A model generated the notes under the pieces. It searched no databases. It was not told the origin of the DNA and saw only the letters and a program-made list of their open reading frames with translations. A stretch of DNA of 64,000 nucleotides, from NCBI RefSeq assembly GCF_000421225.1, contig NZ_ATWL01000004.1, positions 124,001 through 188,000 of the forward strand, given 5' to 3'. Position numbers and translations under genes: made by a program. The DNA comes from Ruania albidiflava DSM 18029. Lineage in GTDB: Bacteria > Actinomycetota > Actinomycetes > Actinomycetales > Beutenbergiaceae. The stretch's first letter is position 1, and the number at the start of each line of letters is the position of its first letter. Of the stretch, positions 24,141 to 33,886 are shown piece by piece.

Positions 24141-25445
24141 TCAGTTCTCGACGGCGGAACCCCGGTGGGCAGCAGCAGGCCCAAGAGGCGGGGTGGGGAA
24201 GTCGGGCCAGGGGGCCAACGGCACCAGGTCCCCGACCCGCACCGGCGCGCCGGCCTGCGTGAACGCCGCCCAGGCGGTGGCGCGCAGCTCCTCGTCGGTG
24301 AGCACATCGGCGACAGTGCGCGCCAGACCGATGGCAGAGTCCACGATCCCGCGCCGGCCTTCCGGGGTCAGGGTGGAGTCGGCCCGCTCCCGGGAGTGCC
24401 CGGGGATGTCCGGGTCGCCGATCGCCACCGTCGGCTGGATGGTGGGGACGAGGTGGGAGAGGTTGCCGATGTCGCTCGAGCCTGGGCTGTCTGCCTCCCA
24501 GCGCACAGGCAGCACCTCGCGCCGGTCGGCTAGGTTCTGCGCGTACCGCTGCGCGAGCGGTTCGTTGATCCGGTGCGGCAGGTAGATCGGCTCGGCGTCC
24601 CAGGTCACGTCCACTGCCACCCCGGCGGTCAGCGCCGCTCCCCGGAACGCCGCCTCGACCCGCTCGGAGAGCGCCAGCAGGCCGTCGATGCTGCGCGAGC
24701 GCAGGAAGAACTCCAGCACCGCCCGTTCGGGCACGATGTTCGGCCGGGTGCCGCCCTCCAGGGACACCCCGTGCACCCGGTCCGTGGTCGGGATGTGCTG
24801 GCGCAGCTGGGCAATGGCCTGGTAGGCGGTGACCACACCATCCAAGGCATTGCGCCCCAGGTGCGGGTTGGCAGCAGCGTGCGCGGTGCGCCCGGTGAAC
24901 GTGGCCACCGCCTGGCGCTTTGCAGCGGACGGCCCTGCCGCGACGTCGAGTGCACCCGGGTGCACCATCACCGCGGCGTCGAAGCCCTCGAGCACACCGG
25001 CCTGGATGAGCAGCTCCTTGCCGCCGCCACCCTCCTCTGCCGGAGTGCCGACCAAGGTGACGCCCCCCGGCAGGTGAGCATCGCCGTCGAACAGGGGAGC
25101 CAGGGCGAGGAACGCGCCCAGCGAGGACGCTGCGATCACGTTGTGCCCACAGCCGTGCCCCACCCCGGGCAGGGCGTCGTACTCGGCGGTGATCACCGCT
25201 TGCGGCCCGGACTTCCGGGTGCCTAGCTGGGCGGTGAAGGCGGTGGGGATGCCACCGGCGCCCCGCTCGGTCGTGATGCCGGCCTCGGCTAGTGCGGCTG
25301 TGAACGCCTCCAGGGCGTAGAACTCCTGGTAGCCGAGCTCAGGGTGAGCGTGCAGGTCCCGGGAGAATGCGTCCAGCTGCTCGGCGAGGAGCTCGACGCG
25401 CTCGCGGATGCGTTCGGCGCGGGCGACCGCAGGGGTGGTGGTCAT
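24141..25445 (-). CDS. M20 family amidohydrolase (AbgB / ACY1L2-like)
   Basis: A 434-residue metallo-amidohydrolase. It has RDLHAHPELGYQEF at the start, the metal-site GVGHGCGHNVIA, TPAEEGGGGKELL (catalytic Glu pair), a dimerisation domain beginning GRTAHAA, and SSDIGNLSHLVPT near the end. This is the AbgB / peptidase M20D-type group, which cleaves amide bonds in N-acyl amino acids or p-aminobenzoyl-glutamate. ATG 25445 gives the conserved start; the open frame upstream overlaps the next gene and is not coding. Its place between a hexosaminidase and a glyoxalase-like protein does not define a pathway. Confidence 0.86.
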   Translation of the reverse strand: MTTTPAVARAERIRERVELLAEQLDAFSRDLHAHPELGYQEFYALEAFTAALAEAGITTERGAGGIPTAFTAQLGTRKSGPQAVITAEYDALPGVGHGCGHNVIAASSLGAFLALAPLFDGDAHLPGGVTLVGTPAEEGGGGKELLIQAGVLEGFDAAVMVHPGALDVAAGPSAAKRQAVATFTGRTAHAAANPHLGRNALDGVVTAYQAIAQLRQHIPTTDRVHGVSLEGGTRPNIVPERAVLEFFLRSRSIDGLLALSERVEAAFRGAALTAGVAVDVTWDAEPIYLPHRINEPLAQRYAQNLADRREVLPVRWEADSPGSSDIGNLSHLVPTIQPTVAIGDPDIPGHSRERADSTLTPEGRRGIVDSAIGLARTVADVLTDEELRATAWAAFTQAGAPVRVGDLVPLAPWPDFPTPPLGPAAAHRGSAVEN

Positions 25446-25569
25446 GCTGCGACCGTAGGAGCCCGTCGACCACGGTGCCGGAGTTGGACTGCCAGTCCCA
25501 ACCCGTGAGATCAGCGATGGTCCGCGCGCCCGCGCGGACGCACAGCGCAGAGTCGGCCCGCGCCGGTAG

Positions 25570-27006
25570 TCAGTCCAGCTGGCGGTAGCCGATACCGCGT
25601 GCCGCCAGCCGGGGCAGGTGCTGCTGCAACCGCTGGCGGAAGTCCTCCCAGCTGGTGCGGTGCCCCCACGCGACCTCGCTGAGGGCGCACAGGCGTGGGA
25701 ACAGCATGTACTCCAGGTGCTCGCTGGTGGGCACGTACTCCCGCCACAGCTGTCCCTGCACGCCGAGCAGCAGGTCGCGTTGCTCCTGGCTGGCGCCGGC
25801 GGGCAGCTCCTGGGTGCGGTACACGTCCTCGAGCGTGGACCGACCCCCGAGCGCCAGCGGCTCGTGCTCGGGGTCGGCCTGGTAGTGGTCCAGGTACAGC
25901 GTGTCCGAGCAGGCGTACACGCAGCGCAGTCCATGCTGCTCGGCGTCGGTGACGTCCTTACCACGTCGCCACAGCATCGTGATGGCGTCTGCTGGCGGTT
26001 CCGCCTCGAGGATCTCGTCCCAGCCGACCAGGGTGCGCCCCGCAGCCGAGAGCACCTCGCGAGCCACCTTCAGGAACTCCCGCTGGATCTGCCGCTCGGT
26101 GGACAGCCCGTGGGCGGCCATGAACTCCTGCGCCACCGGCGAGCTGCGCCACTCCACGGTCGGGCACTCGTCCCCGCCGACGTGGATCCACTCGCTGGGG
26201 AAGATGTCCACCACCTGGGTGAGCACGTCCCGCACGAAGCGGAACGCCGTCTCGGTCGGTGCCAGCACATGCTCGGAGATGCCCCAGGTCTCGCGGACCC
26301 GGACCGGCTGGTCGAGGTTGCCGAGCTCGGGGTAGGCGGCGACTGCCGCCTGCATGTGCCCCGGCAGGTCGATCTCGGGCACCAGGGTCACACCGCGGTC
26401 CGCGCCGTAGCGCACCAGTGCCCGCAGCTCCTCCTGGGTGTAGTGCCCGCTGTGCGGCTCGGTGGTCCACTGCGGCTCGCCACCGGAGTTCTCGGCGCTG
26501 CGGTGGTGCCCGGCGAGCGTGCGCGGGCGGGTGGAGCCCACCTCGGTCAGCCGCGGCCAGCCGTCGATCTCCACCCGCCAGCCCTGGTCGTCGGTCAGGT
26601 GCAGGTGCAGCCGGTTCATCCGGTGCAGGGCGAGCGCGTCGATGAGCTTCTCCAGCTCGGCCACCGGGGTGAAGTACCGGGCGCAGTCCACCATCAGACC
26701 GCGCCAGGCATGGCGCGGCTCGTCCTCGACGACGACGCCGGGCACCGTGGTGCGCCCGTCCTCGTCGGTCGTGGCGTGGTCGAGCAGCTGGGTCCAGGTC
26801 GCGCGTCCGTTGCGCAGCCCGGCCTCGCTGCCCGCCGCGAGCGTGGCGCCCTCAGCAGTCACAGTCAACCGGTAGGCCTCCGGCGCGAGGGCGGTGGTGA
26901 GCTGTTCGCTCAGCGCCGTGGCGACGTCGCTGGTGGTCAGGGCGGAGTCGGAGGGGTGGAGCAGGCGGGGCTGCGGCACGATAGCGGGCAGAGCGGTGTC
27001 GGACAC
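25570..27006 (-). CDS. Beta-N-acetylhexosaminidase, glycoside hydrolase family 20
   Basis: A 478-residue GH20 enzyme. An N-terminal GH20b-like domain (residues 1-~90) precedes the TIM barrel starting AWRGLMVDCARYF. It has HLHLTDDQGWR, VPEIDLPGH and the catalytic HVGGDECP (Asp279-Glu280, the substrate-assisted pair). There is no signal peptide, so it should act in the cytoplasm on imported N-acetylhexosaminides such as chitobiose or peptidoglycan fragments. The MFS transporter 110 bp upstream is on the same strand and could import substrate. The nagA gene at 40 kb could use the products after phosphorylation. Confidence 0.92.
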   Translation of the reverse strand: MSDTALPAIVPQPRLLHPSDSALTTSDVATALSEQLTTALAPEAYRLTVTAEGATLAAGSEAGLRNGRATWTQLLDHATTDEDGRTTVPGVVVEDEPRHAWRGLMVDCARYFTPVAELEKLIDALALHRMNRLHLHLTDDQGWRVEIDGWPRLTEVGSTRPRTLAGHHRSAENSGGEPQWTTEPHSGHYTQEELRALVRYGADRGVTLVPEIDLPGHMQAAVAAYPELGNLDQPVRVRETWGISEHVLAPTETAFRFVRDVLTQVVDIFPSEWIHVGGDECPTVEWRSSPVAQEFMAAHGLSTERQIQREFLKVAREVLSAAGRTLVGWDEILEAEPPADAITMLWRRGKDVTDAEQHGLRCVYACSDTLYLDHYQADPEHEPLALGGRSTLEDVYRTQELPAGASQEQRDLLLGVQGQLWREYVPTSEHLEYMLFPRLCALSEVAWGHRTSWEDFRQRLQQHLPRLAARGIGYRQLD

Positions 27007-27115
27007 GGGTCTCCTTGGTTGCGACGGCGCTGGATGCCTGGCCGCTCAGTATGCCGGAGCGGGCTGCGGGCACTGTGCCCCTCCCGTGGCCGTGTCGGGG
27101 ATCCCTGTCGCGTGG

Positions 27116-28540
27116 TCAGCCCTCCTCGAGGGCAGTCCCGGTGAGCTCAGGCAACGCCAGCGCCGCCCCGCAGGCCAGTGCGAACGCGATCGCGAACACC
27201 ACGAACGCGAACGCGGTGCCGCCCACCCCGAGCAGCAGCGGCACGCTCAACGGCGCCACGATCGAGGCGATCCGCCCGAAGGCTGCGGCGCTGCCCGCAC
27301 CGGTGCCGCGCAGCGGGGTGGGGTAGAGCTCCGGGGTGACAGCGTAGAGCGCACCCCAGGCCCCCAGGTTGAACGCCGAGAGGGTCATCCCCGCGGCGAT
27401 GATCATCCCCACCGAGTCCGCCTGCCCGAACCAGATCGCCGCCACCGCCGAGCCGGCCAGGAATGTGGCCAGCGTGGGCCGACGGCCCCATTTCTCGATC
27501 AGGAACGCCGCTGCGGCGTACCCGGGCAGCTGGGCCAGGGTGATGATCAGCGTGTACCCGAAGGAGTGCACGAGGTCGAATCCCTTGGCCACCAGCAGCG
27601 ACGGCAACCAGATGAACGCCCCGTAGTAGGCGAAGTTCACGCCGAACCAGGCCAGCCAGATCGCCGTGGTGCGGCGGCGCAGCCGTGGCTGCCACAGGTC
27701 CCGCCAGCCGGCCCTCTGCCCCGGTGCACCGGCCCCGGCAACGGAGGCTGCGCCGTCATCGGCCCCGGTCGTCTCGACAGGTGAGGCAACCTCCTCAGGT
27801 GAACTTGCTCGTTGATCGGGTTGCCCCGCGGGGCCGGATCGACGAGCAACTTCGGGGGAGGACTCGAAGCTGCGGACCACCGCCTCCGCCTCGTCGTGCC
27901 GGCCGGCCCGTTCCAGGAACCGCACCGACTCCGGCATCCGCCAGCGCACCACGAGGGCCCACAGCGCCGGTACGGTGCCCAGCAGCAGCGCCCACCGCCA
28001 CCCGTTCGCGGCCGGCACCACCAGGTAGCCGATCAGGGCCGCCGCGATCCAGCCGAAGGCCCAGAACGCCTCCAGGATCACCACCACCCGGCCGCGGATC
28101 TTGCGGGGTGCGAACTCGCTCATCAGCGTGGAGGCGACCGGCAGCTCGGCACCGAGGCCGAGCCCCACCACGAACCGCAGCGTCAGCAGCATCGCCAGCC
28201 CCATCGACGCGGCGGAGAGCCCGGTGGCCAGCCCGTACACCAGTAGCGTGAGTGCGAAGACCTGCCGGCGGCCGAACCGGTCGGCGAGCAACCCGCCCAC
28301 GCTGGCACCGATCGCCATCCCGACGAACCCGATCGACCCGATCCAGGACTTCTCCGCATCGGTGAGCATCCACTCGGCACCCAGAGCGGCCATGATGAAC
28401 GAGATCAGCCCGACGTCCATCGCATCCAGCGCCCAGCCCACACCGGATGCACCGAGCAGCTTGCCGTGCGCGCGGGTGAACGGAAGCCGGTCGAGACGCT
28501 CGGTGCGAGTGAGGCGGGTGGTCGGACCTGGGTCAGTCAT
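27116..28540 (-). CDS. MFS transporter of the sugar/aromatic-acid porter type
   Basis: A 474-residue, 12-segment transporter. It has DAMDVGLISF in segment 1, the loop-2 motif GGLLADRFGRRQVF, RFVVGLGLGAELP (segment 4-5) and the repeat motif EKWGRRPTL after segment 8. The cytoplasmic central loop is enlarged and rich in Ser, Pro and Gly. These features fit the aromatic-acid/niacin or sugar porter groups. ATG 28540 is chosen; further upstream codons are Arg/Ser-rich and face a divergent gene. It probably forms an operon with the GH20 gene. The substrate is unknown. Confidence 0.82.
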   Translation of the reverse strand: MTDPGPTTRLTRTERLDRLPFTRAHGKLLGASGVGWALDAMDVGLISFIMAALGAEWMLTDAEKSWIGSIGFVGMAIGASVGGLLADRFGRRQVFALTLLVYGLATGLSAASMGLAMLLTLRFVVGLGLGAELPVASTLMSEFAPRKIRGRVVVILEAFWAFGWIAAALIGYLVVPAANGWRWALLLGTVPALWALVVRWRMPESVRFLERAGRHDEAEAVVRSFESSPEVARRSGPAGQPDQRASSPEEVASPVETTGADDGAASVAGAGAPGQRAGWRDLWQPRLRRRTTAIWLAWFGVNFAYYGAFIWLPSLLVAKGFDLVHSFGYTLIITLAQLPGYAAAAFLIEKWGRRPTLATFLAGSAVAAIWFGQADSVGMIIAAGMTLSAFNLGAWGALYAVTPELYPTPLRGTGAGSAAAFGRIASIVAPLSVPLLLGVGGTAFAFVVFAIAFALACGAALALPELTGTALEEG

Positions 28541-28707
28541 CAGACCTCGATCAGAGGTGGGTGGGAAGGGACTGATCCGAACTCTAGTGCTGGCGGACAG
28601 CCGGAGGGCCGCAGTCGGGCGAGCCTGCGCAGCTGCTCGGCTGGTGCGCACGCCCACGACGCCGATATTCGCTCGGCCGGATGGCGCTGGACTGCGACGA
28701 TGACCCC

Positions 28708-29683
28708 ATGACATCCCGTCCGGAGGAGATCACCACGCTCGCCGCACGCCACGGGTTGGAGCTGGACCCAGCAAGCGTGCACCTGAACGAGAGCGGTCTG
28801 GACTACCGGGTCGCCTATGCCCGCGATGCCACCGGAGCGAACTGGGTGCTGCGCATCCCGCGCCGGGCCGACCTGGCCACCGGGGCGCGGGCCGAGGCGC
28901 TGCTGCTGGACCTCGTGCGCGACCGGATCTCACCGGCCGTGCCGCAGTGGCGGGTGCACACCGAGGAACTCATCGCCTACCCGCTGCTTCCCGGGTCAGC
29001 CGGGCCTGACCATCGACGACGGCGAGGTCACCTGGCACGTGGACGTCGCCTCCCAGCCGTTCGCCCAGGCGTACGGCCACCTGGTCGGCCAGCTGCATCA
29101 GGTGCCCCGCGAGGAGGTCGCGGCGGCCGGGCTGCCCACGCCGACGATCGCCGAGGTCCGCGATGCACGTGCGGCCGACCTGGCCCGCGTGGCCGAGGCG
29201 TTCACCATCGACCCGGCGCTGCGCGAGCGGTGGGACGCCTGGCTCGCCGATGACACCGGCTGGCCCGAGCGCACAGTGTTCACGCACGGGGAGCTGTACC
29301 ACGCACACCTCCTGGTCAGCGACGAGGCCACGATCACCGGGGTGCTGGACTGGACCACTGCCGGGATCGGCGACCCGGGCAAGGATCTGATGTTCCAGGC
29401 CGGGTTCGCCCCGCCCGAGGCCTTCTCCACGTTCCTGGCCGCCTACGCCGAGGCTGGTGGGCAGACCTGGCCTGGGCTGGCGGCCCACTGCGCTGAGCTG
29501 CTCGCCTTCGGCCCGGTCGACTACGGCCTGTTCGCGCTGCACACCGGTGAGGAGGAGCACCGAGCGGTCAGCTCGACCCCACCTGATGCCCTCCACGCAG
29601 GTCGTCCTCGCTCGCGTAGTAGTAGTGCACCGTCGCGAGCGCTGCGGCGGGGGATGCGGCTGATCACCTTCAGCCCCGGCTGA
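28708..29683 (+). pseudogene. Macrolide 2'-phosphotransferase-like gene broken by a frameshift
   Basis: The first ~95 codons from ATG 28708 encode VHLNESGLDYRVA, NWVLRIPRRADL and EELIAYPLLPG, the Mph N-lobe. Near 28991-28996 the frame is lost. The following sequence in the +1 frame continues the same family: QPGLTIDDGEVTWHVD, FTHGELYHAHLLV, GVLDWTTAGIGDPGKD. One extra base in CCCGGGTCAG explains the break. The catalytic motif reads HGE where most kinases of this fold have HGD. The C-terminus may carry a second shift near 29565, since another frame there reads QLDPT then stop at 29584-29586. Either a decayed gene or sequencing error; no intact product is predicted. Confidence 0.8.
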
Positions 29684-29685
29684 GG

Positions 29686-30717
29686 TCAGCCGCGCAGTGC
29701 GGTCACGAGCGGGGCGAGCATCCGCGGGTCGGTCTGCAGGATCAGCGTGGTCACGCAGCTCGCCTGCCAGCGGGCCAGCTGGCCAGCCAGGTCCGACGGC
29801 GTCCCGACCAGGGCCACGTCCGTCACCAGCTCCGTGGGAACGGCTGCCGCTGCGGCCGCCTTGTCCCCGGCGGCGTACTTGGTCTGGACCTCCTCGCACA
29901 CCTGCGCGTAGCCCAGCCGGGCGATCGCCTCCCGGTGGAAGTTCGCAGCTGCCGAGCCCATCCCGCCGATGTACAGCGCCAGATGCGGGCGCACCGCATC
30001 GGCCGCCGATTCCAGATCGGTGCCGATCACCGCCGGCACGGCCGCGCTGACCTCGAAGTCGGCGACCGGCGTCCGTGCCCGATCGCGCCGGGCGAAGCCG
30101 TCGGCCAGGTTCTGCCGGTACTCGGCATCCAAGGCCGGGGAGATGAACGCGGGCAACCAGCCGTCGGCGATCTCGGCGGCCAGCGCCGTGTTCCGCGGGC
30201 CCTGCGCCGCCAGGTGGATCGGCAGGTCCGCTCGCAACGGATGCACAGTGGACCGCAGCGGCTTTCCCTGGTGAGCTCCGCCGTCGTACGGGAGCGAGAA
30301 ATGCTTCCCGGAGAACGTGACGGGCGCCTCCCGGGCGAGCACCTCACGAACGATCTGCACGTACTCCCGGGTGCGCTCCAACGGCCGGGGGTAGGGCTGG
30401 CCGTACCACCCCTCCACCACCTGCGGACCGGAGGCCCCCAGACCGAGCACGAACCGGCCACCGGAGAGGTGGTCCAGGGTGAGCGCGGTCATCGCCGTGG
30501 CCGCCGGGGTGCGCGCGGAGAGCTGCGCGATCCCGGTGCCCAACCGAACCCGGGAGGTGCCCGCGCCCCACCAGGCCAACGGGGTGAACGCATCCGAACC
30601 GTAGGACTCGGCCGTCCACACCGAGTCCAGTCCCAGCTCGTCCGCTGCGGCCACGGCCTCGGCAGCTCCTGGTGGCGGGCCAGCAGCCCAGTATCCGGTG
30701 TGAAATCCGATCCGCAT
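29686..30717 (-). CDS. LLM-class F420-dependent oxidoreductase
   Basis: A 343-residue luciferase-like TIM-barrel protein. It begins MRIGFHTGYW, with LGLDSVWTAESYGSDAFTP, LDHLSGGRFVLGLGASGP and LPIHLAAQGPRNTALAAEIADGW. The pattern is that of actinobacterial F420-dependent enzymes (MSMEG-type); F420 use is inferred from family. ATG 30717 is preferred over the in-frame ATGs at 30726 and 30729 because the family starts here; GGGCAGG lies just upstream but very close. The substrate is unknown. It is one of three LLM proteins in this 8-kb stretch. Confidence 0.85.
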   Translation of the reverse strand: MRIGFHTGYWAAGPPPGAAEAVAAADELGLDSVWTAESYGSDAFTPLAWWGAGTSRVRLGTGIAQLSARTPAATAMTALTLDHLSGGRFVLGLGASGPQVVEGWYGQPYPRPLERTREYVQIVREVLAREAPVTFSGKHFSLPYDGGAHQGKPLRSTVHPLRADLPIHLAAQGPRNTALAAEIADGWLPAFISPALDAEYRQNLADGFARRDRARTPVADFEVSAAVPAVIGTDLESAADAVRPHLALYIGGMGSAAANFHREAIARLGYAQVCEEVQTKYAAGDKAAAAAAVPTELVTDVALVGTPSDLAGQLARWQASCVTTLILQTDPRMLAPLVTALRG

Positions 30718-30745
30718 CCTGCCCATCATGCCGTAGCGGGGCCGG

Positions 30746-31486
30746 TCAGAACCCGAAGATCTCGGTACCGGCGCGCAGCGCGAGGATCGCGCCGGCGATG
30801 CCGATCAGCCAGCCGATCGTCTCCCCGGCCTCCCGCTCCAGGAAGTCACCGATCTTGCGCAGGGCGCCGTCCAACCGGGTTCCGACGGCGAGGCGCACCA
30901 CGAGCAGCACCGCCGCCGGGGCAATCATCACCAGACAGTAGCCCCACAGCACACCCGCCTGCGCCGCGCCACCCAGGTCTGCGGCACTGAGCAGCCCGAT
31001 CCCCGCCAGGTACGGCAGCATCGTGGGGATCTCTGCCGAGGCGGCAAGCACCGCGAACGCGGCCAGGGCGACTACACTCCTGCTGGAGCTGCGCTGGGTC
31101 ATCGCCTGCTCCCGCCACCGGTCCAGCCGGCCCCGAGGAACGTCCTCGCCTCGTTTGCGGGCCTCCTGCCGAGCCACCGCCGCCTTCTTCCCGGGGATCT
31201 TCCAGGAGACGGCGAACAGCGCCAGTCCGACGAGCAGGCGCACCCACGCTCCGGCCGGGGTGTCCAAGAAGGTGATGAGCTGGTCGCCGAAGGTGAGCGC
31301 CCCGGCGAGCAGTGCCAGCCCCATCGCCCAGTAGAACAGGGCCACCACCAGCAGGAAGGCGCCGATCCGGCCGGCGAGCAGCCGGCCACGCTGCAGCATC
31401 AGCCAGATCGGCAGCACCAGGGTGCCGATGCTGGTGGAGTCGATGAGCGCGAGCACGGTCAGGCCGCCGACGAGGGAGAGGGACAT
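30746..31486 (-). CDS. GAP family (Sap-like) membrane protein
   Basis: A 246-residue protein with six predicted membrane segments. It starts MSLSLVGGLTVLALIDSTSIGT, has a cytoplasmic Lys/Arg loop (KKAAVARQEARKRGEDV), EIPTMLPYLAGIGLL and a C-terminal FLEREAGETIGWLIG. This matches the GAP/SfLAP family of actinobacteria, related to the LysE exporters; the mycobacterial member Sap is linked to sulfolipid-1 transport. What this one moves is unknown. ATG 31486 is chosen because the upstream frame is non-conserved. It lies 28 bp before the LLM gene on the same strand. Confidence 0.78.
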   Translation of the reverse strand: MSLSLVGGLTVLALIDSTSIGTLVLPIWLMLQRGRLLAGRIGAFLLVVALFYWAMGLALLAGALTFGDQLITFLDTPAGAWVRLLVGLALFAVSWKIPGKKAAVARQEARKRGEDVPRGRLDRWREQAMTQRSSSRSVVALAAFAVLAASAEIPTMLPYLAGIGLLSAADLGGAAQAGVLWGYCLVMIAPAAVLLVVRLAVGTRLDGALRKIGDFLEREAGETIGWLIGIAGAILALRAGTEIFGF

Positions 31487-31538
31487 GGAACCAGCCTGGT
31501 GACCGCGGTGCGCCGGTACATCAGCAGGGTGGCTCATC

Positions 31539-31577
31539 TGTGCGCACGCTGTGTACATCCTTCGTCGGATGCGCACA
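31539..31577. promoter_or_regulatory. Inverted repeat TGTGCGCA ... TGCGCACA in a divergent promoter region
   Basis: Perfect 8-bp arms at 31539-31546 and 31570-31577 with a 23-bp spacer lie between the divergent GAP gene (start 31486) and the membrane-protein gene starting at 31637. A short direct repeat GTACATC (31516 and 31553) overlaps it. Candidate operator for one or both genes; no regulator gene is adjacent. Confidence 0.4.
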
Positions 31578-31636
31578 CCGGAAGAGGGCTCCTTCGGCCG
31601 ATGTTCGCTCAGCGACCGGCGCCGAGGATAGCCGGT

Positions 31637-32334
31637 ATGGACTCGAGCTCGACGATCTTGGTCGGCGGCATCATCGCCTCCGAAGTGCTGTTCTGGGTGC
31701 TGCTGTTCGGCGGCCTCGCGGCGGGTACCTGCTGCGCGCACCGCGGTTGAGCACGGTGCTGCTGCTCGGAGTGCCGCTGGCCGACCTGGTGCTGGTCACG
31801 CTCACCCTGGTGGACCTGGCCGGTGGTTCCCAGCCGGGGAACGTGCACGGCCTGGCCGCCATCTACCTGGGCGTGAGCGTGGCCTTCGGGCACTACATCG
31901 TGCGCCGAGTGGACGGCTGGTTCGCGCACCGGTACGCCGGCGGGCCGAAGCCGGCCAAGCTGCCGACCGCTGGCCCCGAGCGGATGCGGCACGAGTGGCA
32001 CAGCTTCAAGCGGATGGCGATCGCGTGGGCGCTGGCCGTGCCGTTGCTGCTGGCGATGGTGGTCGTCTCCGGCTGGTATGTGCCCACCTCGCTGCCCGAG
32101 CTGTTCGGCAGTGACCCGATGTGGGCGTGGATCGGGCGGGCCAGCGCGGTGCTGGTGCTCTGGTTCGCCACCGGGCCGGTCTACTACGGGCTCTACAAGA
32201 GCGAACCCGAGGAAGGTGCACAGACCGGCTCGTCGGTACCGACCGCGATCACCCCCGCCGAACCGGAGGAGGGCGAGGTCGTAGGTCAGGCCCCCGCTGG
32301 AGCGCCCGCGTCCTCGCGGCGCCTGACCGGCTGA
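31637..32334 (+). pseudogene. Uncharacterised multi-pass membrane protein gene with a frameshift
   Basis: From ATG 31637 the frame reads MDSSSTILVGGIIASEVLFW and LLFGGLAA, then stops at 31748-31750. The second frame continues without a gap from about 31727 with RLSTVLLLGVPLADLVLVTL, HYIVRRVDGWFAHRY, RMRHEWHSFKRM and three more membrane segments. A one-base deletion in GCGGCGGGTACC would account for the break (restoring A-R-Y-L-L). A TTG at 31747 overlaps the stop as TTGA, so restart translation is conceivable. Function is unknown. Its 3' end overlaps the convergent NhaC-type gene by 49 bp. Confidence 0.7.
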
Positions 32335-33737
32335 CCACCCTCCCCCTCGAACCGGCGCCCCCACCCGGTGGCCACTGCCGCGATCAGCACCACGGTGAGC
32401 AGCAAGGGGTAGAAGGTCGCCCCGAACAGCTCCGTGGTGGCCAGCTCCGGTGCCTGCTCGTGCCCGGCGGTGAGCATCGCACCGATGAACAGGAACGCGC
32501 TGAACACCGGCACCACACAGGCGAGGCCCATCGCGAAGCAGTCCATCACGTTGGTGCGCCGGTACGGGTGCAGCCCGTGCCGGGCACCGATCTCGTCCGC
32601 CACCGGTCCGAAGATGAGCATCGAGGCGGAGTTCACCCCACCGAAGAGCACCGTGGTGGCGCTCACCCCGAGCCCGATCGCCGCCTCGGCACCGCGAGGC
32701 GTGCCGGCGAGGCGCCCTTCGGTGAGGGCGGCGACGATCCGTTCCAGCACACCGGCCGCGCGGAGCACGCCCATGATCCCGAACACCGCGACCACCAGCG
32801 CCACAGTCGGGAGCATCGCGGTCACTCCGGTCACCAGGTATCCCGTCGGAGCTCCCTCGGCCACGCCGAGCACCCCGGACGGTTCCAGGAGCCCGGCGAG
32901 CAACGCCGTCGCCGTGCCGAGAACGAGACCGACGGTCACGGCCAGATAGATGTTCCGGGAGAGGAACGCCGTCAGCAGCAGTGCGGCGATCGGCGCCAGC
33001 ATGATCAGCCCGCGCGGGTCGGAGTGCTCGGTCAGATCCACACCTGCTGCGCCGGATGCACCGGATCTGCCGAAGGTGAGGTAGCCGATCGCGGCAAGCG
33101 CGGCCGCCACGAGCGCGTACCGGGCCCGGCTGGTGACCACCCCTCCGATATCGGCTGCGCCGTCCTTGCGGCGGAACCGCTGGGTGGAGGCGGAGATGAT
33201 CGTGGTGTCCGAGATCGGTGCGAGGTTGTCCCCGAAGATGGCTCCGGAGACGATCGCCCCGGCCAGCATTGCCGGGTCCGCGCCGAGTAGGACTCCCGCC
33301 GGGTAGAAGATCGGGAACGCCGTGAACATCGTGCCGATCGAGGACCCGGTGGCCATCGCGATCAGACAGCAGGCGAGGAAGACGAACAGCGTCAGGACAG
33401 CGCCGTGTAGGCCGGCCTGCTCGGCGATCCAGACGAAACCGGCGGAGACGTCGGAGTCCTTGATCAGCTGCCCGAGCATGCCGACGAGCACCAGGATCAT
33501 CACGATGGACACCGAGGTCGCACTGCCGACGCCGGCGATCACGGCATCCCAGAACCTGGTGTAGCCGCGCGCCAGCAACGCGCCCAGCAGCAGCGCGATG
33601 AACCCGCCCGCCGCCAGCACGGTCATGTCGAAGGCGTCCAGCACCACGAAGTAGACGACGCAGAAGACCACGAAGATCGCCACGGGGATGAACGCCATCG
33701 CCCAGCCACCGCGGAACGTCAGGGTGTCGGAACTCAT
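32286..33737 (-). CDS. NhaC-family Na+/H+ antiporter-like protein
   Basis: A 483-residue membrane protein with about 12 segments. Diagnostic stretches are AMATGSSIGTMFTAFPIFYP and AIFGDNLAPISDTTIISAST, in which the conserved GDN..SPxSDTT-like loop of NhaC/ArsB-type antiporters is clear. The C-terminal region repeats similar loops (ATTVLFGGVNSASMLIFGPV). Members exchange Na+ for H+ or carry malate/lactate or arginine/ornithine. ATG 33737 gives the family start. Its tail overlaps the convergent broken gene; the overlap may itself reflect the damage to that gene. Confidence 0.85.
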   Translation of the reverse strand: MSSDTLTFRGGWAMAFIPVAIFVVFCVVYFVVLDAFDMTVLAAGGFIALLLGALLARGYTRFWDAVIAGVGSATSVSIVMILVLVGMLGQLIKDSDVSAGFVWIAEQAGLHGAVLTLFVFLACCLIAMATGSSIGTMFTAFPIFYPAGVLLGADPAMLAGAIVSGAIFGDNLAPISDTTIISASTQRFRRKDGAADIGGVVTSRARYALVAAALAAIGYLTFGRSGASGAAGVDLTEHSDPRGLIMLAPIAALLLTAFLSRNIYLAVTVGLVLGTATALLAGLLEPSGVLGVAEGAPTGYLVTGVTAMLPTVALVVAVFGIMGVLRAAGVLERIVAALTEGRLAGTPRGAEAAIGLGVSATTVLFGGVNSASMLIFGPVADEIGARHGLHPYRRTNVMDCFAMGLACVVPVFSAFLFIGAMLTAGHEQAPELATTELFGATFYPLLLTVVLIAAVATGWGRRFEGEGGQPVRRREDAGAPAGA

Positions 33738-33886
33738 CGCAGGTCCTCTTCTCGCGGACGGTACAGCTGGGCGGCTTGGCCGGGAGGGTACACGGGCCAG
33801 CGGGTGCGGTGAGTGGGGTGTCCACGCTTCGGGGCGACTGTGCCCGAGCCCGGGGGAGGAGGCGATACTGGGGCGAGGAGGATGTG

